From Arthrobacter sp. ISL-48 (GTDB lineage Bacteria > Actinomycetota > Actinomycetes > Actinomycetales > Micrococcaceae), in assembly GCF_018613805.1 (NCBI RefSeq), contig NZ_JAGGPL010000001.1:248001-312000 (forward strand): a DNA stretch of 64,000 nucleotides, read 5' to 3'. The notes under the pieces were generated by a model that saw only the letters and a program-made list of their open reading frames with translations, did not search any database and was not told the origin of the DNA. Shown piece after piece: positions 24,302-32,341 of the stretch (positions are counted from its first letter, which is position 1; every line of letters starts with the position of its first letter). The position numbers and the translations under genes are program-made.

Positions 24302-26947
24302 GTGACCGAACAGACTTACAGCACAGAGAACCCGCGCCGCATTGTCGTCGCCGGCGGCGGCCCGGCAGCCCACCGCTTTGCGGACGCGATGCATGCCCGT
24401 GGCCTCGATGGCTGGCACGTCACGGTCCTCACTGAGGAGGCTCACCTCCCCTATGACCGCGTGGCCCTGAGCAAGGCCCTCACGGAGACGGACTACGACC
24501 TCACCCTGGGCGAGGCGTCCATGTGGGACCACGCGGCCCTGGATCTGCGCACTGGAGAGCGTGTAGTAAAGGTCAACGTCGAAGCCAAGTCCGTGGAGAC
24601 CGCGGCCGGCAACAGCTATGCCTATGACGCCCTCGTGGTCGCGACGGGTTCGAATGCGGCCCGCCTGCCGATCCCCGGCGCAGAGCACACACACGTCTAC
24701 CGCACGCTCGAAGACGTGTGGGCCATCAATAAGGCCATCGCCGAACTCACGGAAAAGCTTGGCCGCAAGGTCAAGGCAGTCACCATCGGCGGCGGCCTCC
24801 TGGGACTGGAGTCGGCTGCCGGCACGGAGCAGTTGGGTGCCAGCCCGATCGTCATCGACGGCGCACAGTGGCTGATGGCCACGCAGCTTGATGAGGGCGC
24901 TGGCCAGGCGATGGGCCGTCTCATCAAAGCCAAGGGCTTCGAAGTCCACAGCGGGGTGTTCCCCTCAGAAGTACTGTCCGACGACGAAGGCCAGGTCACC
25001 GGCGTCCTCATGGCCGACGGCCGCATCATCGACGCTGATCTTGTGATCGTCGCGATCGGCGTCAGGCCGCGCGATGAGCTCTTCCGCGCCGCAGAGGGCG
25101 AGGAACAGATCTTCTCGCTGGGCCAGCGCGGCGGCGTTGTAGTTACCGACGGTTGCGAAACCGAGATCCCGGGCATCTTCGCCATTGGTGAAGTGGCCAA
25201 CTTCGGCGGCATGTGCCTGGGCCTGGTTGCCCCGGCCAACACCATGGCGGAGATCGTCGCTGACCGCCTCCACGGCGGTGAGGCCACCTTCCCGGGCTTC
25301 GACACCGCGACCAAGCTCAAGCTGTCCGGCGTCGACGTGGCGAGCTTCGGTGACGGATTCGCCAAGACCGAGCACGCCCTGGAAATCGTCTACGCCGACC
25401 CCGCCCGCGGCGTTTACCAGAAGATCGTCACCACGGACGATGCCAAGACCTTGCTGGGCGGCATCTTCGTCGGTGACGCGGAGCCCTACACTAGCCTGCG
25501 CCCGCTCCTGGGCCGCGAACTCCCAGCCGAGCCCGGAGCGTACCTGACGGCAGCCGGTGGCGGCGACGCCCCGGACACTGAACTCCCGGACGACGCAACC
25601 CTGTGCTCCTGCAACAACGTGACAGCAGGAACCATCCGCGACACAATCAACGGCTGTGGCGCCTGCGACGGCAATGCGCCCGTCCGGGAACTCGGCGAGC
25701 TCAAGGGCTGTACCCGTGCCGGAACAAGCTGCGGTTCCTGCGTGCCGATGCTGAAGAAGCTGCTCGAAGGCGAGCTGACCAAGTCCGGCATCGAGGTCTC
25801 CAAGGCTCTTTGCGAGCACATTGAGCTGTCGCGCCAGGAACTCTTCGACGCAATCCGAGTTCTGGAGCTGACCTCCTTCGAGGAGATCATGGCCAAATAC
25901 GGCACCGGCGCCGGCTGCGATATCTGCAAGCCGACCATCGCCTCCATCCTGGCCTCCCAGCACAACGCCTACGTCCTCGACGCCGGCCGCGGCACCCTGC
26001 AGGACACCAACGACCGCGCCCTCGCCAACATGCAGAAGGACGGCACCTACTCGGTGGTCCCCCGCATCGCCGGCGGCGAGATCACCCCGAAGAAGCTTGG
26101 CGTCATCGCCGCGGTCGCGGAGAAATACAACCTGTACACCAAGATCACCGGCGGCCAGCGCATCGATATGTTCGGTGCCCGGCTGGAACAGCTTCCGGAA
26201 ATCTGGAAGGAACTGGTTGACGCCGGCTTCGAGTCCGGCCAGGCCTACGGCAAGAGCCTGCGCACCGTGAAGTCCTGCGTCGGTTCCACGTGGTGCCGCT
26301 TTGGCGTCCAGGACTCGGTTGCTATGGCCATCCAGCTGGAACTGCGCTACCGCGGGCTGCGCAGCCCGCACAAGCTCAAGATGGGTGTTTCCGGCTGCGC
26401 CCGTGAATGCGCCGAGGCCCGAGGCAAGGACGTCGGCGTGATCGCCACCGCGGACGGCTGGAACTTGTATGTCGGCGGCAACGGCGGTGCCACCCCGGCG
26501 CACGCCCAGCTGCTGGCAAAGGACCTCGACGACGAAACCCTGCTGAAGTACATCGACCGCTACTTCATGTACTACATCCGCACCGCCGACCGCTTGCAGC
26601 GCACCGCGCGCTGGCAGGAAGAGCTCGACGGCGGCATCAAGCACGTCGAGGACGTCGTGGTGCACGATACCCTGGGCATCGCCGAGGAGCTCGAGGCCGC
26701 CATGGCCAAGCACGTTGACACGTACGTGGACGAGTGGGCGGACACCCTGAAGGACCCCGAGCGCCTGCGCCGGTTCCGCTCCTTCGTCAATGCCCCCGAT
26801 CAGAAGGACGATTCCATCACCTTCGTTTCGGACGAGCGCGGCCAGTTCCGTCCGGCCACGGCCGAAGAGAAGGCGACAGCCGTTCAGCAGCCAGTACTAA
26901 TCGGGGCTTCCATCCCGATGAGGCCCCGCGATGAGAACGAGGTATAG
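24302..26947 (+). CDS. nirB: Nitrite reductase (NADH) large subunit, siroheme enzyme
   Basis: This 881-residue NirB reduces nitrite to ammonium with NADH. Domain order is FAD/NADH reductase (residues 1-410; RRIVVAGGGPAAHRF, LPYDRVALSK, and VTIGGGLLGLESAAG), a BFD-type [2Fe-2S] segment beginning at Cys435 and Cys437 (LCSCNNV ... AGTSCGSC), then the siroheme sulfite/nitrite reductase domain (about 540-860). The siroheme/[4Fe-4S] ligands are Cys659, Cys665, Cys699 and Cys703. GTG 24302 has GAAAGG six bases upstream; the longer frame lacks this. CobA starts three bases after its stop, so the siroheme precursor enzyme is co-expressed. The small subunit NirD is divergent. Confidence 0.95.
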   Translation: MTEQTYSTENPRRIVVAGGGPAAHRFADAMHARGLDGWHVTVLTEEAHLPYDRVALSKALTETDYDLTLGEASMWDHAALDLRTGERVVKVNVEAKSVETAAGNSYAYDALVVATGSNAARLPIPGAEHTHVYRTLEDVWAINKAIAELTEKLGRKVKAVTIGGGLLGLESAAGTEQLGASPIVIDGAQWLMATQLDEGAGQAMGRLIKAKGFEVHSGVFPSEVLSDDEGQVTGVLMADGRIIDADLVIVAIGVRPRDELFRAAEGEEQIFSLGQRGGVVVTDGCETEIPGIFAIGEVANFGGMCLGLVAPANTMAEIVADRLHGGEATFPGFDTATKLKLSGVDVASFGDGFAKTEHALEIVYADPARGVYQKIVTTDDAKTLLGGIFVGDAEPYTSLRPLLGRELPAEPGAYLTAAGGGDAPDTELPDDATLCSCNNVTAGTIRDTINGCGACDGNAPVRELGELKGCTRAGTSCGSCVPMLKKLLEGELTKSGIEVSKALCEHIELSRQELFDAIRVLELTSFEEIMAKYGTGAGCDICKPTIASILASQHNAYVLDAGRGTLQDTNDRALANMQKDGTYSVVPRIAGGEITPKKLGVIAAVAEKYNLYTKITGGQRIDMFGARLEQLPEIWKELVDAGFESGQAYGKSLRTVKSCVGSTWCRFGVQDSVAMAIQLELRYRGLRSPHKLKMGVSGCARECAEARGKDVGVIATADGWNLYVGGNGGATPAHAQLLAKDLDDETLLKYIDRYFMYYIRTADRLQRTARWQEELDGGIKHVEDVVVHDTLGIAEELEAAMAKHVDTYVDEWADTLKDPERLRRFRSFVNAPDQKDDSITFVSDERGQFRPATAEEKATAVQQPVLIGASIPMRPRDENEV

Positions 26948-26949
26948 GC

Positions 26950-27984
26950 ATGCAGCTCAGCATTGATCTCACCGGCCGCGAAGTCCTGGTCACGGGTTCG
27001 GACCACGCCGCCCGCCAGGCGGTCCGCCGCTACCAGGCCGCCGGCGCCGTCGTCTACCGGCTCAGCACGCCTCAGGGTGCCGCGCATGACGGCGCGCTGC
27101 CCGAGCGCCCTTTCCTGGTGGCAGCGGTTGACGACGGCCAGCCCGGCTGGGGAGCCCTGCTGGACCGGTGCCGTGAAACCGGCATTCCAGTTTCCAATGA
27201 GCCGGCAGCCGGACCCGTCGGCCATGTGACCCTCGTTGGCGGCGGCCCGGGCACCACCGAACTGCTGACCGTGGCGGCCGTCAAGGCTCTGCGCGATGCC
27301 GACGTCGTGTTCTTTGACCGGCTGGCGCCCTACCAGGAGCTGCCTTCCCTGACGTCGGCCGAACTGGTGGACGTGGGCAAGAAGCCCGGCCATCACAAGG
27401 TCGGCCAGGCCGACATCGAAAAGCTCATGGTGGAAAGTGCCCTCGCCGGGAACAACGTGGTCCGGCTCAAGGGCGGGGACCCTTACGTCTTCGGCCGTGG
27501 CGGCGAGGAAGTTGCCTCCTGCGTCGCGGCCGGCGTGCCCGTACGCGTGATCTCCGGCGTGACGAGTGCCATCTCCGTTCCGGCGGCCGCCGGGATCCCT
27601 GTGACGCACCGGGAAGTCAGCCACATGTTCACCGTGGTTTCCGGCCATGCCCCCCTGACAGAGAAAGAGCACATGCATCTGGCCGGCCTCGGCGGCACCA
27701 TCGTGGTGCTGATGGGCATCGGCACCCTGCACCAGCTGGCAGCCGGCCTGCGCCGGGCAGGGATGCGTGCGGACATGCCCATGGCTGTCGTTGAACGTGG
27801 CTACCGGCCCGGCCAGCGCACCACCATCGCGGACCTGGGCACCATCGCTACCGCGGCCGCTGGCTGCAGTAACCCCGCCGTCCTGGTTATTGGCGAGGTG
27901 GTTCGGGTGGCTGAAGCCAACCGCGGGCATGCTGAGGCCGCCGCCGACCTGGACAGGCTGGCGGCCTCGCTGCTGGGTTCGTGA
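26950..27984 (+). CDS. cobA: Uroporphyrinogen-III C-methyltransferase with vestigial CysG-like N-terminus
   Basis: This 344-residue SUMT makes precorrin-2, the siroheme precursor needed by NirB. The methyltransferase domain (about residues 90-330) has VTLVGGGPGTTELLTVAAVKAL, VVFFDRLAP, the SAM loop VVRLKGGDPYVFGRGGEE and VISGVTSAISVPAAAGIPVTHR. Residues 1-90 resemble the dehydrogenase/ferrochelatase part of CysG, but the NAD-binding glycine motif is reduced to LVTGSDHAARQAV and the catalytic segment is missing. It is therefore probably inactive there, and iron insertion must come from another enzyme. ATG 26950 follows nirB by two bases, and its stop touches the next gene. Confidence 0.92.
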   Translation: MQLSIDLTGREVLVTGSDHAARQAVRRYQAAGAVVYRLSTPQGAAHDGALPERPFLVAAVDDGQPGWGALLDRCRETGIPVSNEPAAGPVGHVTLVGGGPGTTELLTVAAVKALRDADVVFFDRLAPYQELPSLTSAELVDVGKKPGHHKVGQADIEKLMVESALAGNNVVRLKGGDPYVFGRGGEEVASCVAAGVPVRVISGVTSAISVPAAAGIPVTHREVSHMFTVVSGHAPLTEKEHMHLAGLGGTIVVLMGIGTLHQLAAGLRRAGMRADMPMAVVERGYRPGQRTTIADLGTIATAAAGCSNPAVLVIGEVVRVAEANRGHAEAAADLDRLAASLLGS

Positions 27985-27998
27985 AAGGATTGAACCCC

Positions 27999-29153
27999 AT
28001 GAATGCACTTGCACCGGCCGAAACGCCGCAGCTTGAAGAGGTACCGGGGCAGGAGGCATCGGACTCTCCGCTGGAAGGTTTCCGCATCGGAGTCACCTCA
28101 CACCGGCGCTCCCGGGACCTCATCGAGGCGCTCGAACGCCGCGGCGCGGAGGTCCTGCATGCCCCCGCACTGAAGATCGCCCCCGTGCAGGAGGACATCC
28201 GCCTCATTGAGGACACCAGGGCCATCATCGCTGCCCGCCCGGATCTCTGCATCGCCACCACCGCCTACGGCATGCGCCGCTGGTGCGAGGCCGCTGATTC
28301 ATTCGGCATCGGCGAGGAACTTTTGGAGACCCTTGGGGCCTGCCGGATGTTCGTCCGCGGGCCCAAAGCCCGTGGGGCCGTCCGCGCGGCGGGCCTTGCC
28401 GACGTCGGAATCAGCAGTGACGAAACCACAGCGACTCTCGTGGACATGCTGCTCGCCGAAGGCGTGCGCGGCAAGACCGTAGCCGTGCAGCTGCACGGCT
28501 ACACGGACGTCCGCCAGCTGGAGCGCCTCCGCATGTCCGGGGCCACCGTCCTCACAGTCACCCCCTATCGCTGGGTCAAGCCCGACGGCGAGGACCGGCT
28601 TCCCCGGCTCATCGAAGCGGCGTGCAGCGGCAACTTGGATGTGCTCACCTTCACGAGCGCCCCCGCCGTGGATGCCATGTGGAGCACCGCCCACGAAATG
28701 GGCGTCTACAAGCAACTGATCGAGAGCCTCAAGACGACGGTGACCACCGCCGTGGTGGGCCCGGTAACGGCACAGCCGCTGCTCGACGCCGGTGTGACGC
28801 CCCTGATACCCGAGCGCTTCCGGATGGGCGCGCTCATCCGGCTGGTCTGCGAGCACCTTGCCCTCAACCACGTCCGCCGCCTCGATACCAGGTCCGGCAA
28901 CATCGAGCTGCGCGGTCGCAGCCTCAGGATCGACGGCCAGCCCGTGGAACTGGCGCCCGCGCCGCTTCTGCTGCTTCGTGCCCTGCTGGGCGCGGGCGGG
29001 GCCGTGCTTTCCCGGGAGTCGCTCTCCGATCTGCTGGAGCTCAGGGGCTCAGTCCATGCCCTGGACATGACCGTCAGCCGGCTTCGCTCCTCCCTGCCGG
29101 ACGGCCGGCTGGTGGAGACGGTGGTCAAGAGGGGTTACCGGATTCGGGTCTAG
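27999..29153 (+). CDS. nnaR: NnaR-like HemD/winged-helix regulator of nitrate assimilation
   Basis: This 384-residue fusion has an N-terminal uroporphyrinogen-III-synthase (HemD) fold (about 25-275; FRIGVTSHRRSRDLIEALERRG, VAVQLHGYTD, DVLTFTSAPAVDAMW). A C-terminal OmpR-type winged helix follows (about 295-384; LVETVVKRGYRIRV). This is the arrangement of NnaR, the actinobacterial co-activator of nitrate/nitrite genes that works with GlnR. Placement behind nirB and cobA supports the assignment. Whether the HemD part still makes uroporphyrinogen-III is unclear; in NnaR it is thought to be regulatory. ATG 27999 was chosen for the GAAAGGA upstream; the GTG at 27981, which overlaps the cobA stop, has none. 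Confidence 0.86.
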   Translation: MNALAPAETPQLEEVPGQEASDSPLEGFRIGVTSHRRSRDLIEALERRGAEVLHAPALKIAPVQEDIRLIEDTRAIIAARPDLCIATTAYGMRRWCEAADSFGIGEELLETLGACRMFVRGPKARGAVRAAGLADVGISSDETTATLVDMLLAEGVRGKTVAVQLHGYTDVRQLERLRMSGATVLTVTPYRWVKPDGEDRLPRLIEAACSGNLDVLTFTSAPAVDAMWSTAHEMGVYKQLIESLKTTVTTAVVGPVTAQPLLDAGVTPLIPERFRMGALIRLVCEHLALNHVRRLDTRSGNIELRGRSLRIDGQPVELAPAPLLLLRALLGAGGAVLSRESLSDLLELRGSVHALDMTVSRLRSSLPDGRLVETVVKRGYRIRV

Positions 29154-29276
29154 CTGTCTTAGCACGCAGCCAGGGACCGGACAGGCTCCCCCGTGTCATT
29201 AGCCGTCGGGATGAGACGCAGGTCACCGGATCTGTTACCGGCCGGTAAACGTTGGCGAACAAGGACCGTCCTGACG

Positions 29277-29319
29277 GCAACAGCGGGGAAACACCACGGA
29301 AAAGGCGGACGCCTACGCT
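29277..29319 (+). promoter_or_regulatory. GlnR-like half-sites and -10 of the NirB-like flavoprotein gene
   Basis: GCAAC (29277), GAAAC (29288) and GAAAA (29299) are 11 bp apart. Ten bases later comes TACGCT (29314-29319). The phase and distance equal those at narK, nirD and nirB, although only one pentamer is a perfect consensus. Upstream lies the perfect 14-bp palindrome TTACCGGCCGGTAA (29235-29248), a possible site for a second regulator such as NnaR; that is conjecture. Confidence 0.5.
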
Positions 29320-29381
29320 GGGTTCATCACGAACTTCCCGGCCCGTGCACCACACACGGCCGCCAGCGAAAGGGCCAGCAC

Positions 29382-30242
29382 ATGTCCGCTCCGGCACCAT
29401 CCACTTCCTCCTCCCCCGCTACCCGCATCGTCATCGCCGGCGCCGGGCCGGCGGCGCAGGCCCTGGTCAGGCACCTGGAGCGTGCCCGCTTCAGCGGGCA
29501 CATCACCGTGCTGAGCAACAGGGACGACGCGCCCGAGGAGCTGCTGGAACTTTCCGGCCTGCCCCAAGTGTCGGTCCGGTTCGGCCAGCCGGCCAGCTTC
29601 ATCGATTCAGACAACCGCCGAGTGATCACCGCGGATGGCATGGAGTTCAGCTACGACCAACTGGTGATCGCCACCGGCTCCACGCCTGTTGCGTCCCCCG
29701 TCGAGGGCGCAGGCCGGTGCCTGAGCTATTCCACGATCGATGACGCCACCCGCATTGGTGAGGCAGTTCAGGAAATCACCAAGGAACTTGGCCGGCGTCC
29801 CCTGGGAATCCTTGTGGGCACCGGCGCATCAGCGGGTCAGGCAGAAGCGGTGCTCCGCGCCGGCGGTGTCCGGCCGGTCCGCACCACCGTCCGGCCCACC
29901 GCGGTTGTCCCGGCCATTTCAGGATCAGGCCTTGCAGCGTCCGGCATCGTCTTTGAAGACGGCAGCAGCATGAACGGTGACCTGGTGGTGTTAGCAGAGG
30001 AGAGGGTTTCCCGCGACAGCCTGGCTGCCAGCGGCGGCCTCCGGACCGCGCCCAACGGCGGGATCGAGATCGGCCAGGACTTCCGGACCTCGGTCCCGGG
30101 CATCTGGGCCATCGGCGATGCAGCAGCTTTCGACGGCGTCCGGCTGGGACTGCTGGTGGCGGCCGCCTCCGCCGCCGGTGCCTGTGCCACCCAGCTGATG
30201 ACGGCATCCTCGGCCGGGCAGCCTGTGCAGGTTGCCGCCTGA
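29382..30242 (+). CDS. Short NirB/NasB-like FAD-dependent oxidoreductase, probably degenerate
   Basis: This 286-residue flavoprotein resembles the front part of NirB and NasB. It keeps the first FAD loop ([17 protein letters not shown]), the [13 protein letters not shown] strand and the closing [16 protein letters not shown]. The segment that contacts FAD in relatives (PYDRVALSK in NirB, AYNRVLVAD in NasB) is replaced by a shorter stretch. The NADH loop is altered to [20 protein letters not shown]. It could be a flavin-binding regulator or accessory electron carrier rather than a full reductase. The AAAGGG before ATG 29382 and the GlnR-like promoter argue for an expressed gene of the nitrate set. 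Its stop codon lies within a strong hairpin. Confidence 0.75.
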   Translation: MSAPAPSTSSSPATRIVIAGAGPAAQALVRHLERARFSGHITVLSNRDDAPEELLELSGLPQVSVRFGQPASFIDSDNRRVITADGMEFSYDQLVIATGSTPVASPVEGAGRCLSYSTIDDATRIGEAVQEITKELGRRPLGILVGTGASAGQAEAVLRAGGVRPVRTTVRPTAVVPAISGSGLAASGIVFEDGSSMNGDLVVLAEERVSRDSLAASGGLRTAPNGGIEIGQDFRTSVPGIWAIGDAAAFDGVRLGLLVAAASAAGACATQLMTASSAGQPVQVAA

Positions 30243-30276
30243 GCCCTGGCTCCAGGGGGCCAGGGCTCAGGCGGCA
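30233..30276 (+). terminator. Perfect 17-bp stem hairpin at the end of the nitrite cluster
   Basis: TGCCGCCTGAGCCCTGG (30233-30249) pairs perfectly with CCAGGGCTCAGGCGGCA (30260-30276) around a 10-nt loop. The stop codon of the flavoprotein (30240-30242) is inside the left arm. No T-tract follows, so this would be one of the T-less terminators common in actinobacteria, or a 3' stabilising structure. It separates the nitrite genes from deoC. Confidence 0.65.
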
Positions 30277-30391
30277 CCATGCCTGCCGCGACGTGGCAAG
30301 ATGGTCATCTGAAGAGCCATGGACGTCGTGGCGCCTGCGGCCCACAAGGCCCAATGAAAGGCCTCCTGAGAGGCCGCCCGGAAGGAACAAT

Positions 30392-31117
30392 ATGAGCAAC
30401 GAAGCCACTCCCGCCGTGCAGCCGGCCGCCGGAACCGAGCCCGTGCCCGGCGACATCGCCTCCTTCATCGACCACACGCTGCTGAAGCCGGAGGCCAGTG
30501 AGTCGGATATCCTCAAGGTCTGCGCGGAAGCTGCCGAGTACCACTTCAAGTCGGTGTGCGTGAACCCCATCTGGGTAAAAACCGTCCAGACGGCCCTCAA
30601 GGGAACCGGCGTGCTGGCCTGTTCTGTTGTCGGCTTCCCTCTGGGTGCAACGCCCAGCGACGTGAAAGCCTTCGAAGCCCGGGGCGCCGTGCTGGACGGT
30701 GCGGATGAAATCGACATGGTCATCAACATCGCCGCGGCCCGCGCCGGAGACAAGGGTGCCCTCGTGGAGGACATCGCTGCTGTGGCGGAAGCCGTCCACG
30801 CGGGCGGGGCCATCCTGAAGGTCATCATCGAAACGGCGCTCCTGGATGATGCCCAGAAGGTCCTCGCCTGCGAGGCCGCAGTGGAGGCGGGCGCTGACTT
30901 CGTCAAGACCTCCACCGGCTTCAATGGCGGCGGTGCGACTCCTGAGGACGTGGCGCTCATGCGCCGCACCGTGGGACCCGGCCTGGGGGTCAAGGCCTCC
31001 GGCGGCGTACGGTCCCTGGCCGACGCTCAAGCTATGATTGCTGCAGGTGCAACACGTATTGGTGCCAGCTCCGGGATTGCCATCGTCAAGGGTGAACAGG
31101 GTTCATCCGCCTACTGA
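30392..31117 (+). CDS. deoC: Deoxyribose-phosphate aldolase
   Basis: This 241-residue class I aldolase cleaves 2-deoxyribose-5-phosphate to glyceraldehyde-3-phosphate and acetaldehyde. Family signatures are [37 protein letters not shown] and FVKTSTGF; the last carries the Schiff-base lysine. The C-terminal [13 protein letters not shown] and [10 protein letters not shown] complete the phosphate site. ATG 30392 has GGAAGGAAC upstream. The small membrane protein at 31170 follows on the same strand at 52 bp and may be co-transcribed. Confidence 0.94.
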   Translation: MSNEATPAVQPAAGTEPVPGDIASFIDHTLLKPEASESDILKVCAEAAEYHFKSVCVNPIWVKTVQTALKGTGVLACSVVGFPLGATPSDVKAFEARGAVLDGADEIDMVINIAAARAGDKGALVEDIAAVAEAVHAGGAILKVIIETALLDDAQKVLACEAAVEAGADFVKTSTGFNGGGATPEDVALMRRTVGPGLGVKASGGVRSLADAQAMIAAGATRIGASSGIAIVKGEQGSSAY

Positions 31118-31169
31118 CCGCAGCCCCATGCCGCCACAGTTTGAGCCCCGCGGGGCCGAGGAGGAACGA

Positions 31170-31415
31170 ATGTCCAGCAAGACCACAGCGACCAGCACAA
31201 ACACTGTGCAGACACCGGAGAACGAGAACAGTCCCGTAACGAGCATCGTCCTGTTCGTCGTCATGATGGCGCTGTTCCTGGGCGCCATCTACTCCCTCTC
31301 CTTCCTCACCCTGGGCAACCCCTGGCCCATGGCCGTTTGCCTGGTTCTCTTCGCCCTCGCGTTCTGGATCCCGCAGACCATCCTGGGCCGCTCCGACTCG
31401 GCCGGCGAGCACTAG
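31170..31415 (+). CDS. Small two-helix membrane protein
   Basis: I do not recognise a named family for this 81-residue protein. It has a polar Thr/Asn-rich N-terminus of about 27 residues, then two hydrophobic helices (SIVLFVVMMALFLGAIYSLSFL and AVCLVLFALAFWIPQTIL) joined by a short TLGNPWP turn, and a short acidic tail. GAGGAGGAACGA in front of ATG 31170 is a strong ribosome site. Similar small proteins are found across Arthrobacter relatives. Its stop codon lies in the first copy of a 13-bp tandem repeat. Confidence 0.75.
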   Translation: MSSKTTATSTNTVQTPENENSPVTSIVLFVVMMALFLGAIYSLSFLTLGNPWPMAVCLVLFALAFWIPQTILGRSDSAGEH

Positions 31416-31436
31416 GACCAGTCACTAGGACCAGTC
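31411..31436. repeat. 13-bp tandem direct repeat spanning a stop codon
   Basis: ACTAGGACCAGTC occurs twice head to tail (31411-31423 and 31424-31436). The stop codon TAG (31413-31415) of the preceding gene is inside the first copy. It looks like a simple slippage duplication and leaves the reading frame unaffected. Confidence 0.85.
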
Positions 31437-31456
31437 AGGACGTCAAGAAGTCTGAC

Positions 31457-31475
31457 GCCCCGGATATTCCGGGGC
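31457..31475. terminator. Hairpin between convergent genes
   Basis: GCCCCGGA-TAT-TCCGGGGC is a perfect 8-bp stem with a 3-nt loop, between the small membrane protein (ends 31415) and the convergent YdjM-like gene (ends 31516). CTCAGGTCTTTAAG follows on the plus strand, so T-enrichment is weak. It is a plausible bidirectional terminator. Confidence 0.5.
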
Positions 31476-31515
31476 CTCAGGTCTTTAAGTCCGCATTATT
31501 TGATGCCGCTCCGGT

Positions 31516-32337
31516 TCAGCCCGAGCGGAACAGGCTGCTGACCAAGGTGCTGCCGAGAGCAAGGGCGGACGGAAAATGCGCCTTGGCCAGTGCCCACACC
31601 GCGAGGGACATCCCCACCATGGCGTAGGCGCTCACAGGAATCAGCACGAGCCACTCACGGCGGGAGCCGGCTTTTCCCAGCAGCGGCAAGGAAAAGGCAC
31701 CGTTGGCCTTCCAGACATCATTGAACACCGGCAGTTTCCGCAGGAACCTGGGTGGCTTGATCACCAGTGGCCACAGCAGCGGCACCCCTCCGGTGGTGAT
31801 CATGTCCCCCACGATATGAACCACCACCCCGGTCAGCATCGAGACAGGGAGCCAGGTCCACTGGTCCGGCGCGAACCAGGTGACCAGCCCGGCCATCGTC
31901 AGGGCGAAGATCCAGTTGCTGACAAAGCCTGATTTTGGAAACAGCTTCAGGGCCTTGGCCGCGATGTTGATCATGAACATGCACAGCAGGCCGGCACCCA
32001 CCGACAACAATCCCCAGTCCGTCTGGAGCTGGAATTGTCCGGCCATGGTGGCGAGCACCACGAAAAAGGCAGCCCCGAGCACGGAGTGGGTTCCTTGCCG
32101 GTGCCCTCCGCTCGCGTTCTCGATCCCCACGGCTATGGCATTGGACAATGGCGGCAGAGAGTGGGCGACCGTGCTATGGCGGTGGTCCCAGTCGCATACC
32201 AGCGCCGTTCCGGCCGTGGCCATCCCGCCGATCAGGATGCCGGTGGCGTCCAGCGGATACCAGCCCAGGGTGTACGGCCCCGTCGACGCGACAGCCACCC
32301 ACGCCGCGGCTCCCGACGCGGCGTGGTGTCCTCCCAT
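31516..32337 (-). CDS. YdjM-like inner-membrane metal-dependent hydrolase family protein
   Basis: This 273-residue membrane protein fits the YdjM/LexA-regulated, metal-dependent hydrolase family (DUF457). It has histidine/aspartate clusters typical of that family: MGGHHAASGAAAW at the N-terminus, CDWDHRHSTVAH near residue 50, GTHSVLGAAF near 85 and VVHIVGDMITTGG near 175, spread among about six hydrophobic segments. Catalysis has not been clearly shown for the family. The start ATG 32337 lies four bases beyond the mfd stop, so translation is likely coupled to the DNA-repair factor Mfd. A possible functional link to DNA damage is suggested only by that coupling and the family name. Confidence 0.82.
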   Translation of the reverse strand: MGGHHAASGAAAWVAVASTGPYTLGWYPLDATGILIGGMATAGTALVCDWDHRHSTVAHSLPPLSNAIAVGIENASGGHRQGTHSVLGAAFFVVLATMAGQFQLQTDWGLLSVGAGLLCMFMINIAAKALKLFPKSGFVSNWIFALTMAGLVTWFAPDQWTWLPVSMLTGVVVHIVGDMITTGGVPLLWPLVIKPPRFLRKLPVFNDVWKANGAFSLPLLGKAGSRREWLVLIPVSAYAMVGMSLAVWALAKAHFPSALALGSTLVSSLFRSG

Positions 32338-32341
32338 CACG

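Noticed and set aside
31411..31436. Tandem repeat as a CRISPR or attachment site
   Set aside because: There are only two 13-bp copies without spacers and no integrase or cas gene nearby, so simple slippage is sufficient.
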